Source: Actinomycetota bacterium
Lineage (GTDB): Bacteria; Actinomycetota; Thermoleophilia; Solirubrobacterales; Solirubrobacteraceae
Length of the DNA stretch: 64,000 nucleotides
Direction: 5' to 3'
Assembly: GCA_005884115.1 (NCBI GenBank)
Contig: VAXW01000005.1
Span: 620,001-684,000, forward strand
The notes under the pieces were generated by a model. The model was given only the letters and a program-made list of their open reading frames with translations, searched no databases and was not told the DNA's origin. Below are positions 42,462-50,817 of the stretch, piece by piece. How positions within the stretch are numbered: position 1 is the first letter of the stretch; each line of letters opens with the position of its first letter. The position numbers and the translations under genes were made by a program.

Positions 42462-42913
42462 GTCGGCTGCCGGGTGACTGCCGGCGGCGATTGCGGCTGG
42501 CGGCCGGTTACGTGCTCGAGCGCTTCGGCGACGAGCTGCGTGTCGGGGTAGATGTGATCCTCGCGTACCTTGCCCCAGCGGATTCGCGCGTACTGCATGC
42601 CGTGGTTAACGAAGCAGCGCCCGTCCGCTGTCGCCACGCGCGCGGTGAAACGGGTTGCGAGTCGTATGTTCCAAGGCGACCCGGCGACCACCACGTCGTG
42701 AACGGTGAACTCGATCCGAAACAGCTCCCACAGGCGGGTGAACCAGCTGGCTATCTCCGCCTTGGAGCGGTACTCGCCAGCTAACTCGTGGCGCCCTCCG
42801 TAGAGCAAGCGCGCGTCCTCGGCGAAGAACCTCAGCACCGCCTCGATGTCACCACGACTCATCGCCGCGAAGCCGCTGCGAACAACGCGTCCAACCATCC
42901 AGGCGTACATCAA
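42458..42913 (-). CDS. SnoaL-like (NTF2 fold) protein
   Basis: 151 residues: SGFAAMSRGDIEAVLRFFAEDARLLYGG, AGEYRSKAEIASWFTRLWELF and NHGMQYARIRWGKVREDHIYPDTQLVAEAL follow the NTF2-like plan. It overlaps by 4 bp with its neighbours on both sides, so it belongs to the operon with the DUF4267-like and DDN-like genes. Activity unknown. Confidence 0.82.
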   Translation of the reverse strand: MMYAWMVGRVVRSGFAAMSRGDIEAVLRFFAEDARLLYGGRHELAGEYRSKAEIASWFTRLWELFRIEFTVHDVVVAGSPWNIRLATRFTARVATADGRCFVNHGMQYARIRWGKVREDHIYPDTQLVAEALEHVTGRQPQSPPAVTRQPT

Positions 42914-43335
42914 CGAACCGCATCGCTTGAGCGCAGGGCCGCTCCTGTCAGCATCACAGAGGCGGCGTAGGTGACGAAGCAGAGCGCCGCGGTCGCGGGT
43001 GGGATCTCCCCCCGACGACGACGACCTATCAGCGTCGCGAGCGCGTCGGCGAGATCACACGCGAGCCCCAGACGCAGCCAGCGACTTCGATCTTCGCCGT
43101 CGCTCAGCAACGGCCCGAGCGCCAATGCGACCTCTCGCGCCCCAGCGAGTCGAGCACTGAGGCGATCGCGCGCCACCGGCCCAGACCGGTAGGCGCGGGC
43201 GGTCAGGTCCGGAGCGATCCAGAAGCTCGCACCCCCGAACGCCCGGGAGGCGCCGATCGCCTGTATCGCCCGGCCCGCGCTCACGCCTTGCCTCGGCTCG
43301 GGATCTGAAGCGAGCGTTCCCATCTTGCAATTCAC
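42910..43335 (-). CDS. DUF4267-like small membrane protein
   Basis: 141 residues with GGAGGTG before the ATG. The core GPVARDRLSARLAGAREVALALGPLL ... WLRLGLACDLADALATLIGRRRRGEIPPATAALCFVTYAASVMLTG matches the DUF4267 pattern, with several hydrophobic helices. Function unknown. First gene of the three-gene operon, divergent from the PadR regulator, which probably controls it. Confidence 0.75.
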   Translation of the reverse strand: MNCKMGTLASDPEPRQGVSAGRAIQAIGASRAFGGASFWIAPDLTARAYRSGPVARDRLSARLAGAREVALALGPLLSDGEDRSRWLRLGLACDLADALATLIGRRRRGEIPPATAALCFVTYAASVMLTGAALRSSDAVR

Positions 43336-43428
43336 CTCCTGATTCGATATGAGTTGCTCGATGTATCGAAGCCGATATATACCCGGATTGCAACAGGATT
43401 CATAGGACCGGTCTCAGCGACCTGATTT
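43336..43428. promoter_or_regulatory. Divergent promoter region with dyad TCGATGTATCGA
   Basis: AT-rich 93-bp spacer between the DUF4267-like operon and the PadR gene. It holds TCGAT-GT-ATCGA (near 43373-43384 region), a further TTCGATATG upstream and CGATATATAC, which could include a -10 box. PadR regulators bind dyads in their own promoter regions, so this is the likely operator. Confidence 0.5.
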
Positions 43429-43989
43429 GTGTTGGCGATAAAGCTCAAGCCCCCGGCGTATCTGATGCTCGGCATGCTCCGCCTCGGGGCGAGCTCGGGG
43501 TACGCGATCAAGAAGGCGGCCGACGTATCGACGCGCTTCTTCTGGCCGACATCGCTGGCGCAGGTCTACCCGGAGCTGGCCCGGCTCGAGCGGGAGGGGC
43601 TAGTGACGCGCCGGGACGACGCCCATGGCGCTCGGGCGCGATCGGCATATCAGATCACCGAGCGTGGAGAGGCCGCGTTACTTGCTTGGCTGCGCTCAAC
43701 CCACGAGGCGCCGCTGCAGTTCCGTGATGAAGGCGTGCTGCGACTCTTCCTCGCCGACGCCATACCGTACGCGGACCAGCTTGCGCTGGTCCGACGACTA
43801 CGCTCGCGCGCCCACGCCGCCACGGTCCATATGCGTAGCGAGATAGTCCCTTTGGCCGACGCGTTGGCAGAGGGCGGCACGCGTTACCCGGCCGTGGTGG
43901 CCAGGCTCGGGGCCGACACCTACGCTTATGCGGAGAGATGGCTTGGTCGGCTGGAAGCAGAGCTTGGGGGCGAGCGGCTGAACGACTGA
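43429..43989 (+). CDS. PadR family transcriptional regulator
   Basis: 186 residues from GTG. The winged helix reads AYLMLGMLRLGASSGYAIKKAADVSTRFFWPTSLAQVYPELARLEREGLVTRRDD, typical of PadR, followed by a long helical C-terminal dimerisation part (RSRAHAATVHMRSEIVPLADALAEGGTRY). It is divergent from the DUF4267/SnoaL/DDN operon and probably represses it until a small molecule binds. Confidence 0.9.
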   Translation: MLAIKLKPPAYLMLGMLRLGASSGYAIKKAADVSTRFFWPTSLAQVYPELARLEREGLVTRRDDAHGARARSAYQITERGEAALLAWLRSTHEAPLQFRDEGVLRLFLADAIPYADQLALVRRLRSRAHAATVHMRSEIVPLADALAEGGTRYPAVVARLGADTYAYAERWLGRLEAELGGERLND

Positions 43990-44453
43990 TCTCGACGGGC
44001 CCGACAAATCCGGTCTGCCAGCACGGCTGTCCGGGTCGGCTTGTGCGTCTGCACGGATGCGAGCGCGTCGCAGGACACCGCTCACGCTTTTGGTTCGGAC
44101 GAGGTTCAGGCGCGTCGGATGAGGACAGCCACACGACTGCTTGCGCCGGGGCTAAGCGAGCGTCTGGCGAGCGGGAGCCGAGATGCCTGCAGGTCGTCCT
44201 AAGCAATCGCGCCGAGGATGCCCGGAAGCTGTTCTCCTTGGCGCTCGCGAAGCGGAAGTCTCATCAGGCGGGACCAGCGCGAGCTGATCGCGTGCGACCT
44301 CGCGCCGCGATCCCAATTGGAGGCTTGCCACGCCCAGGGGTGCCGGGGGCATGGGCGCTCGTTCTGAAGGAGCTGCCGCAGCTCGGCGTCTTGCGGGCGC
44401 ACACGACAGACAGAACCGAACAGCGGCGCTGTCAGCCGGTCGCCTGCAACCGT
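43990..44453. other. Gene-free stretch
   Basis: I see no supported gene, RNA or clear repeat in this 464-bp stretch. Frames present are short and lack ribosome-binding sites. Confidence 0.4.
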
Positions 44454-44762
44454 CTAGGGACCCGCAAAGGGCGGCGGCGGCCAACCTTGGCCGATGACGC
44501 CCGCACCGTTTTCGCTTTCGGGCGTCTGCCAGAAGTGATCGCAGTTGGCAGGGGCTGGGGCGATTGACTTCGGGCCTCCACCGGCCTGGATTTCCCTTTC
44601 GGTCTGGCTTGCAACGACACCACTCGTGTACTCGCCTCCCGGTCCTGCACACGCAGTCACTGCAGGTGACGACAGGTCGGCGTTGGGACCGAACCCCAAC
44701 GCGGGCGCGGCGAACAGCAACGCCGCGCCGATCGATGCGACTGATGCGGCTGAGCCTCTCAT
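44454..44762 (-). CDS. Small secreted protein, 102 aa
   Basis: Started at the ATG at 44762 with AAGGGAG upstream; the in-frame lead further up is not signal-like. MRGSAASVASIGAALLFAAPALG is a signal peptide. The mature part is short, with two cysteines (VTACAGP and ANCDHF) and a Pro-rich end (GWPPPPFAGP). No known domain. Confidence 0.6.
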   Translation of the reverse strand: MRGSAASVASIGAALLFAAPALGFGPNADLSSPAVTACAGPGGEYTSGVVASQTEREIQAGGGPKSIAPAPANCDHFWQTPESENGAGVIGQGWPPPPFAGP

Positions 44763-45021
44763 CCTGAACTCCCTTCCGTATGAGGCCGAACGGTCCTTCT
44801 GACCTCGCCCATCGCTGCTGGCGCTGGGGCGAGGAGATGGGCGCATGCTCTCCGAACACGGACAGCTGTGTCAAGGGCGCGCGGCCCCCACCGTTCTGGG
44901 CGGCGCCCCCATGGGAGGAGATCCCGAACGACGGGCTGCCGCGCTACCCCGAGCGCGCGCCCGCCTGAACAGGCCGACGCTCGGGAGGGCGACGCGCCAG
45001 ATCGACCCGGCAGAGCCGGCT

Positions 45022-45090
45022 TCAGCGCGGGATCCGCAGCTCCGGAAAATTGATACATAAGTTGACGTACGCCCAGAGATGGCAAGGCGT
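45022..45090. repeat. Intergenic repeat family 1, copy A
   Basis: Contains AGCGCGGGATCCGCAGCT and a later ACGCCCAG, both shared with copies at 45818 and 47041. The copy sits in the 364-bp gene-free stretch between the small secreted gene and the ICMT gene (44763-45126). Confidence 0.6.
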
Positions 45091-45126
45091 CGAATCGGGC
45101 CTAGGACGCTCCAGCCGAGACGCTGG

Positions 45127-45774
45127 TCAGACGCGCGGGCGAGGCACCAGCATCGGCACGTTGTCACGGTAGCTGACGTATTGGTCACCGAAGGTGTCGA
45201 GCATCATCCTCTCCTCCGAGCGGACGTAGAGCAGGTACGCGGGGATCACGTAGAGCGCCGTGATCGCTGCGGCGACGTAGCTCAGGAAACACAGGCTCAG
45301 CCCGCCCCAGATCAGCAGCGCACCAAGGTAGCCCGGGTGGCGCACCAGGTGATAGGCGCCGTGGGTGATGAGCTGCTGATCAGCAAGGATTGCGTGCCCG
45401 ACGAACAGGTTCCTCCAGGAGACGAGCGTCCACAGAATTAGCCCGAGGCCGAGGATCGCCACGAGCGCGCCCGCGAGGGCGGCTATCGCTTCGCCCGCAG
45501 AGACCGAGCTCGCGGGCGGTCGACCGACCAGGAGCACGATCGCGGTCACGGCAAGGACCAGCGGCTCGAGCAACGTGATCGCCTCGACCGCGCCGAAGCG
45601 AACCACCGCAAACCGGCGACGACCGGCCAACGATCTGATCGCGCCGACCACGACCCCCGCCGCCCTTCCGAGGGCGATCGCAACCGTAACGATGGATCCG
45701 ACTTCGAAGGCAGCCTGGCGCGTTCTTCGTCCTCCCCATGGCGGGCCGAGGAGCACCGCAATCCTGGGAGACAC
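45127..45774 (-). CDS. Isoprenylcysteine carboxyl methyltransferase family protein
   Basis: 215 residues from the GTG at 45774. A longer in-frame lead reads backwards through repeat copy B and should not be coding. Several membrane helices lead to the ICMT motif GAYHLVRHPGYLGALLIWGGLSL and a C-terminal EERMMLDTFGDQYVSYRDNVP. The family methylates hydrophobic or thiol substrates with S-adenosylmethionine in the membrane. The substrate here is unknown. Confidence 0.85.
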   Translation of the reverse strand: MSPRIAVLLGPPWGGRRTRQAAFEVGSIVTVAIALGRAAGVVVGAIRSLAGRRRFAVVRFGAVEAITLLEPLVLAVTAIVLLVGRPPASSVSAGEAIAALAGALVAILGLGLILWTLVSWRNLFVGHAILADQQLITHGAYHLVRHPGYLGALLIWGGLSLCFLSYVAAAITALYVIPAYLLYVRSEERMMLDTFGDQYVSYRDNVPMLVPRPRV

Positions 45775-45817
45775 TAGCGGTCGTGAACAGCGCTGGCCCG
45801 GCGGCCGAAGGGGGCTG

Positions 45818-45891
45818 CAGCGCGGAATCCGCAGCTCAGGGAAATTGATCAAAATTGGCGGGTACGCCCAGGGCTGGCAGGGCTCGCACAG
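45818..45891. repeat. Intergenic repeat family 1, copy B
   Basis: AGCGCGGAATCCGCAGCT followed by TTGATCAAAATTGGC and TACGCCCAGGGCTGGCAGGG. Lies between the ICMT start and the DHFR-like gene end. Confidence 0.6.
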
Positions 45892-45992
45892 CGCCGAAGG
45901 GCGTGTAGGTCCAGGCGGAACTCGTCGATCAAGTCGAGCCGCATGAGCGACCGCCAGAAAGCTGACGCCGCCCCAGACCGAAGATCGGCTCC

Positions 45993-46598
45993 TCACCCCG
46001 CCCGACGGTAGCGGATGTGCGTGGCGAGCGGAGAGTGGAGCACCTCGACCGGCTCGAACCCGAGGGACTCGACTCCGTCGAACAGCCGCTCGCCGGACCC
46101 GAGCAGGACGGGGACCACGTCGAGCGTGAGTTCGTCGATCACTCCGGCGGCGAGCGCCTGACGGACGGTCGAGGCGCCGCCCGCGATGTCGATGCCATCC
46201 TCGCCGGCCGTCTCACGCGCCTGCGCGTAGGCGGCCTCGAAGCCCTGGGTGACGAAGTGGAAGCTCGTGCCGCCCTCCATCTCGATCGGCTCGCGGGCGT
46301 GGTGGGTGAGCACGAAGACCGGCGCGTGGTAGGGCGGCTCGGAGCCCCACCATCCATCCCAGTCCTCATCCCACTCGCCGCGGATCGGCCCGAACATGTT
46401 GCGGCCCATGACGTAGGCCCCGCGCGGTCGCATGAGCCAGCCCTCTGCCGTCGCGTCGGCGTCGTTCGCGCGCTCGTCGCCGAGGTGCCAGCTATGGACC
46501 TCCCTGCCGCGCTTCCCCAGTGGATTCTCCCGGCTCTGGTCCGGCCCGGCGACGAAGCCGTCCAGCGAGATCGACATGTGGCAGGTGGTGTCCGGCAT
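45993..46598 (-). CDS. Dihydrofolate reductase-like / RibD C-terminal domain protein
   Basis: 201 residues from the ATG at 46598. The fold is recognisable from CHMSISLDGFVAGPDQS, RGAYVMGRNMFG, PVFVLTHHAREP, GIDIAGGASTVRQALAAGVIDELTLDVVPVLLGSGERLFDG. These match the RibD C-terminal/DHFR-like group that binds NADPH; the substrate is unknown and these members are not folate enzymes by default. It lies 14 bp from the VOC gene upstream and is probably co-transcribed. Confidence 0.88.
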   Translation of the reverse strand: MPDTTCHMSISLDGFVAGPDQSRENPLGKRGREVHSWHLGDERANDADATAEGWLMRPRGAYVMGRNMFGPIRGEWDEDWDGWWGSEPPYHAPVFVLTHHAREPIEMEGGTSFHFVTQGFEAAYAQARETAGEDGIDIAGGASTVRQALAAGVIDELTLDVVPVLLGSGERLFDGVESLGFEPVEVLHSPLATHIRYRRAG

Positions 46599-46612
46599 AA
46601 AACGCCCTGTTG

Positions 46613-46963
46613 TCAGGTGATCAATGGACTCGGGTGGCGTGGCTCGTAGAGCGGGAGTTCTCCGCCTCCCGGGAGCTTGAGCGTGGTCGAGAGTCCCCAC
46701 CGCCGTTCCACAACGCCTTCCACGAACTCCGCTCCTTTGGTCTCTAAGTCTGCGACCGTGGCATGAATGTCGTCGCACATCAGGTACATCTCGTGATGCG
46801 GTTGCCCCTCGGCGGGATGGACAGCCACCTCGGCCGGCGGGCCAGCGAAAATCAGCCATCCGTCTCCGGCATCCACTGAGTCAAGGCCAAGCGTGCCTCG
46901 AAGGAACGAGCGTGTTGCGACAGGGTCATCGGTGAACAGAATCGCGTGGAGGCCGACGATCAT
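46613..46963 (-). CDS. VOC family protein (glyoxalase/bleomycin resistance-like)
   Basis: 116 residues from the ATG at 46963. Two beta-alpha-beta units: IVGLHAILFTDDPVATRSFLRGTLGLDSV with GWLIFAGPPAEVAVHP, then HEMYLMCDDIHATVADLETKGAEFVEGVVERRWGLSTTLKLPGGGELPLYEP. Metal-binding residues may be His and Glu at equivalent positions. The family isomerises, dioxygenates or sequesters small molecules. It precedes the DHFR-like gene on the same strand. Confidence 0.85.
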   Translation of the reverse strand: MIVGLHAILFTDDPVATRSFLRGTLGLDSVDAGDGWLIFAGPPAEVAVHPAEGQPHHEMYLMCDDIHATVADLETKGAEFVEGVVERRWGLSTTLKLPGGGELPLYEPRHPSPLIT

Positions 46964-47040
46964 GTGCGCGAAAGCGTACTGTCGCGGGCCCCTTCGACCG
47001 GATCCGGTCGGCGAAGGAGCACTCGCGAAGGGCGGTATTA

Positions 47041-47103
47041 GCGCGGTATCCGCAGCTGCGGGAAGCCGATCAAAATTGTCGACCACGCCCAGGCAGCAGG
47101 GCC
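47041..47103. repeat. Intergenic repeat family 1, copy C
   Basis: AGCGCGGTATCCGCAGCT, then GATCAAAATTGTCG and CACGCCCAGG. Between the VOC and the ester-cyclase genes. Confidence 0.55.
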
Positions 47104-47236
47104 TTCGACGGTCCAGATCTCTCGGGTGTGCAGCGGGCGAGGGGCCGTTCCGACCCCCGCCCGCTGGCGTGATGGGCGTGATGGGCTTCTTCAGTCTTAG
47201 TGGTGTGCGGTCAGCTCTGGCGCAGAGCCGGGCGAC

Positions 47237-47671
47237 TTAGACCCCGGCCGGCTGGGCCTCGGGGATGGCGCCGAGCTGTTGCATCATGCCGAGCGTGTCC
47301 CAGCAACCCCAGCTCTCAACGACCTTCCCGTCCGCGATACGGTCAATGCCGATTCCCTCGATCTTCACCGACTTGCCGGTCGGCGACATGCCCATCAGCT
47401 CACCGTCATTGGTGCCCATCGCCGTCCAACGGGTGACGACGAGGTCGCCCTCGGCGATCTGCTCGTGAACCTCGAAGCGACCGTCCGAGAAGGCGGCGTG
47501 GTACATCCGCGCGTTGCGCTTTGCGCCCTCAGGCCCGCGTATCTCGCGGAAGGGGTTCTGCGGGTCGTGTTCCACGGCATCGGGTGCGATGAACTCGTCG
47601 AATGCGTCTAGATCGCGCGCGTTCCATGTCTCGAAGAACCGCATCGCCACGGCCTTGTTTTGCTCAGACAT
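47237..47671 (-). CDS. SnoaL-like ester cyclase
   Basis: 144 residues with GAAGGAGATCAA before the ATG. AVAMRFFETWNARDLDAFDEFIAPDAVEHDPQNPF, GAKRNARMYHAAFSD, VVTRWTAMGTNDGELMGMSPTGKSVKIEGIGIDRIADGKVVESW are the marks of the ester cyclase branch of SnoaL-like proteins. Relatives act in polyketide ring closure; here no polyketide genes are present, so the role is open. Confidence 0.87.
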   Translation of the reverse strand: MSEQNKAVAMRFFETWNARDLDAFDEFIAPDAVEHDPQNPFREIRGPEGAKRNARMYHAAFSDGRFEVHEQIAEGDLVVTRWTAMGTNDGELMGMSPTGKSVKIEGIGIDRIADGKVVESWGCWDTLGMMQQLGAIPEAQPAGV

Positions 47672-48189
47672 TTGATCTCCTTCGGTTGTCGAACGAGTGC
47701 ACGGACCAATACACGGCGGCCAGCGTGTGACCGCGAACTCGCTCCGCTTCCCGGAGGTGCAATCCCGCGCAGCACCGATGGCCCCACAAGGAGATCGCTG
47801 TACGAACGACGCTACGCCGCTTTCAGATCGGCAGCAGAATCAGCAAACGTTTTGGTCGCAAATTGCGGCAAACCTGCGCAGCTGCGGCGCTAAGCCGTCG
47901 AGCCTACGGGCACAGGCCACACCAGGCATCCAAGGTCGCTGTCTCGGCTCACGCCAGACGCTGTTGCTTTCGCCGCGGAAGCGAGCGCGTCGGTGAGCAA
48001 GCGCGGACCGACTGGATTGGACGAACTCCAGTCGTACCAGCGCAGGCTCGCGACACGCTCGCTGACGCCGCGCGAAGCAGGCGTCTGGCCGTCCTCAGCC
48101 GGCGCGCTCGAGCATCGTCCCAACGCGGGCGTGAGCGCGGCCCTTGTTCGGACGCCCGCTCGCCCGCGCACACCGGCAGTGCTCCAAGC
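47672..48189. other. Gene-free stretch holding dispersed repeat
   Basis: No supported gene. It contains one copy of repeat family 2 at about 48022-48090 and otherwise GC-rich sequence without structure I can interpret. Confidence 0.4.
48022..48090 (+). repeat. Dispersed intergenic repeat family 2, copy 1
   Basis: TTGGACGAACTCCAGTCGT, then ACACGCTCGCTGACGCCG and GAAGCAGGCG. Closely matches 58734-58808 on the same strand and 51987-52024 reversed. Confidence 0.6.
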
Positions 48190-48255
48190 CCCGCCGACTC
48201 CCAGAGCACATCGGGAGCGTAGAGGCTCAACCACCCCTCAATCGATCGAACGCTC
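48190..48255 (-). pseudogene. SnoaL-like remnant
   Basis: Directly downstream of the DUF3237 stop, the minus strand reads EGWLSLYAPDVLWESAGLG, a piece of the first helix and strand of SnoaL-like proteins, then loses similarity. No start and no remaining domain. A short relic. Confidence 0.35.
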
Positions 48256-48257
48256 CG

Positions 48258-48716
48258 TCAGGCCGCGTAACCCTTGACCCGGATTTCCCCCTTCGCGAGG
48301 TCGACCGTCCCGGAGGCCCAGATCTGGATCGGGTTGACCCAGGCGTGCTCAGGGTGGCAGGTCGTCAGCTTCACGTTCTCCCGCAGCTGCAATACCGGTG
48401 CCTCGCCTAAGGCGACGCCGTCGGCCGCGAGAGCGATCTTCTTGCCGTCGTCAGTCGTGATCTCGGCGTAGATGTCGAGCTCGAAGCGGCCGTCGGCGCG
48501 TAGTTTCAGATAGTCGACACCCTTGACTGAGCCGCTCAACTTTGCGCCGGTTACGGGTCCCTCGAAGTAGACGTCGACGCGCGCCCCCTCCGCGGGCGGC
48601 GGTGACTGCCGGGAGGCGATAGCCTCGAACGAGGCGCCGTACTCCACCACCTGCGTGACCATCGGCGTGTACTCGTACAGCAACTCGCCCATCGATGGGT
48701 GTGTCTGGTCGCTCAT
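48258..48716 (-). CDS. DUF3237 family protein
   Basis: 152 residues from the ATG at 48716 with AGAGGAGACGC. The beta-rich core VEYGASFEAIASRQSPPPAEGARVDVYFEGPVTGAKLSGSVKGVDYLKLRADGRFELDIYAEITTDDGKKIALAADG matches DUF3237. Function of the family is unknown. It stands alone on the minus strand. Confidence 0.8.
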   Translation of the reverse strand: MSDQTHPSMGELLYEYTPMVTQVVEYGASFEAIASRQSPPPAEGARVDVYFEGPVTGAKLSGSVKGVDYLKLRADGRFELDIYAEITTDDGKKIALAADGVALGEAPVLQLRENVKLTTCHPEHAWVNPIQIWASGTVDLAKGEIRVKGYAA

Positions 48717-49002
48717 GCGTCTCCTCTTGCCGTAGCTGCCTGGCTGGGCGGCGATCATCGCATACGGCTGACCCTTGCCACGGTCGCTCGGAACTCGGGT
48801 GCAGCCGCTAGTCGTCGGCCGCCTCCACCTGCAACAACCGGAAGCTAGACCGCTCCGGGTTTCCCGCAGACGGCTGCTTCCGAGCACGATTGCAGAAGCC
48901 GGGAACCTAGCGCGCCTCGCTCCTGCGTTGGACGATGACCAGTCGCTGGCGGCGCCGATGGTCCCGCGCTCGCAACGCGGCCCACAGCAGCGCTCTTGAT
49001 CC

Positions 49003-49205
49003 TCAGTCGACGGCCCTCATGCTCCGGCCGCGACCGCCTTCGCCATCGCGGACCAGCGGCTCGACACCACGGATCAGGTCGACAGCGTGCTCGGCGATCG
49101 CGATCGTCGGCAGTTCGCGTTGCCGCGAACGATGCTCGGCATCACCGACGCGTCGATGACCCGTGGTCCTTGAACGCCGCGCACACGCAGCTCCGTGTCG
49201 CTGGC
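49003..49205 (-). pseudogene. GMC oxidoreductase C-terminal remnant
   Basis: The minus strand encodes RVIDASVMPSIVRGNAN in one frame, then PTIAIAEHAVDLIRGVEPL in the next, ending at a stop at 49003. Together they match the GMC C-terminal signature seen intact in the gene at 7.0-8.6 kb. A frameshift splits it and the rest of the enzyme is gone. Confidence 0.7.
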
Positions 49206-49312
49206 AGCCAGCGTTCGAACTACTCGGTGAAAACGTCGCGTCCTCCTCGACACGGTGCTGTCGCGACACGCGACCCCGCCAGCTCACACGAGGTGGTTCC
49301 GCGGCCGCGACT

Positions 49313-49597
49313 TTACCCGGACGCGACCACCTCGCCGGCCGTCGCGATGGGAGGGGTCGGGAGTAGTGACGCGACGTTCTGCCGCACCCAGTCCGCAGCC
49401 CTTTCGGTGGAGGCTTCGGCCCCGGCCCGATCCTCAAAGACGCTGGTCGAGGCCATTACCCCTTCACCAGCGTCCACCCAGTAATAAGCCACAAAGCCTG
49501 GAATCTGCTTGATCAGCGGCACAAACCCCTCGCGCACCCGCCGACCCGCCTCATCGGGATTTGTTACGTCCTCGTATCGCCTGATCGTCGCGTACAT
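49313..49597 (-). CDS. Antibiotic biosynthesis monooxygenase (ABM) domain protein
   Basis: 94 residues with GAGAGGAGACC upstream. YATIRRYEDVTNPDEAGRRVREGFVPLIKQIPGFVAYYWVDAGEGVMASTSVFEDRAGAEAST is the dimeric alpha/beta-barrel ABM pattern. Such small proteins oxidise quinone-like substrates without cofactor or degrade heme; others are of unknown use. Single gene. Confidence 0.85.
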   Translation of the reverse strand: MYATIRRYEDVTNPDEAGRRVREGFVPLIKQIPGFVAYYWVDAGEGVMASTSVFEDRAGAEASTERAADWVRQNVASLLPTPPIATAGEVVASG

Positions 49598-49929
49598 TGT
49601 CGGTCTCCTCTCTGCGCGTATCGCGCGCCCTCGCCCGCCTCGCGGCTTGAGATGCTACGCCCCGTTGACCTGCACTGGCGGGCTCCCAGCGCCCCGTGCG
49701 ACCCATCTGCGGGCACGCGGCGGGCTGGTCCGCGCCGGTCGCGATGCGGGAGATCGAACCCTCTCGGCTAACGCTCAGCTCACGCTCGTTGTCGACGAAC
49801 TCCGCCAGCCTCGGCGTTTCGTCTCCGGGGTTCGCCAGAGGCCTGGTTCGCATCGAAGGCCCCCGTCTGCGTGAGCCCGGCTGGTAGGACATCTGGCCCT
49901 ATTCCACCGTGCGATGGGAGGAGGATCCC
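49598..49929. other. Gene-free stretch before the compact recombinase
   Basis: No supported frame or repeat is seen. The last 20 bases hold the GGGAGGAGGATC ribosome-binding site of the recombinase. Confidence 0.4.
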
Positions 49930-50631
49930 ATGACCGTCTTGGCTGTGCTCGATTCCGCCGGCCGCCGTCGCTCGCCAGCGACGATGCCGGGCTACCACGC
50001 TGGACGACCGCCGCACAACAAGGGGCTGCACTACCCGGCTGACCCGCCGACGGTGCAGGAGATCGTCGTGGTCATGCGCGAGGCTGGCGGCGACCGCCAC
50101 GGAGCTCGCCTGCGTGCGTTGATCGTCACGCTCTGGCGCGGCGGGCTGCGCATCCAAGAGGCGCTCGCGCTGAGCGAACGAGACCTCGACGTGGAGCGCG
50201 GCTCTGTGCTCGTGCGCAACGGCAAGGGCGGACGGCGCCGCGAGATCGGCATGGACGCCTGGGGCTGGGAGCAGCTGCGGCCCTGGCTCGCCGCGCGCGT
50301 CGAGCTTCCGGCCGGGCCGCTGTTCTGCGTGATCGACGGGCCGACGCGCGGCAGGCCGTGGTCGAGCGCGGCGGTGCGCAGCGAGCTTCGTCGCCTCGCC
50401 CTTCAAGCTGGCGTAAGGCGCCGGTTCGCGCCGCACCAGCTACGTCATGCGCACGCGGTCGAGCTCGCCCGCGAGGGAGTTCCGCTCAATGTGATCCAGC
50501 GCCAACTCGGCCACGTCAACCTCGGCACGACCTCGATCTACCTGCAGGGGATCGACACCGAGGAGATCATCGCGGCCGTGAACTCACGGCGAGCGCCGAT
50601 GATGCCCGCCAGCGTCGGGCTCCAGCTCTGA
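49930..50631 (+). CDS. Compact tyrosine recombinase (XerD-like)
   Basis: 233 residues with GGGAGGAGG before ATG. It is short for an integrase, with a reduced N-terminus. Catalytic residues are complete: Arg in WRGGLRIQEALALSE, Lys in GKGGRRREI, HQLRHAHAVEL, GHVNLGTTSIY with the nucleophilic Tyr. Similar compact recombinases are common in Actinobacteria and move with integron-like or transposon-like elements. No partner transposase is adjacent, so its target is unknown. Confidence 0.87.
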   Translation: MTVLAVLDSAGRRRSPATMPGYHAGRPPHNKGLHYPADPPTVQEIVVVMREAGGDRHGARLRALIVTLWRGGLRIQEALALSERDLDVERGSVLVRNGKGGRRREIGMDAWGWEQLRPWLAARVELPAGPLFCVIDGPTRGRPWSSAAVRSELRRLALQAGVRRRFAPHQLRHAHAVELAREGVPLNVIQRQLGHVNLGTTSIYLQGIDTEEIIAAVNSRRAPMMPASVGLQL

Positions 50632-50817
50632 AGCACCGATCGGTGAAGCAGGAGCCCCCGGGTCGGCGCTCCTGCTTCGCCCTGCGAAACCGGCATTGCG
50701 CGGACCATTCGCGGAGACCTTTGCGGCTCGTCCGCAGCGTCAGCGGGCCTCACGCCATCGGAGAGTTCCGCTTCGACGGCAGTGCAGCAGCGTGGACGTG
50801 CACATCGAGCAGGTCAT

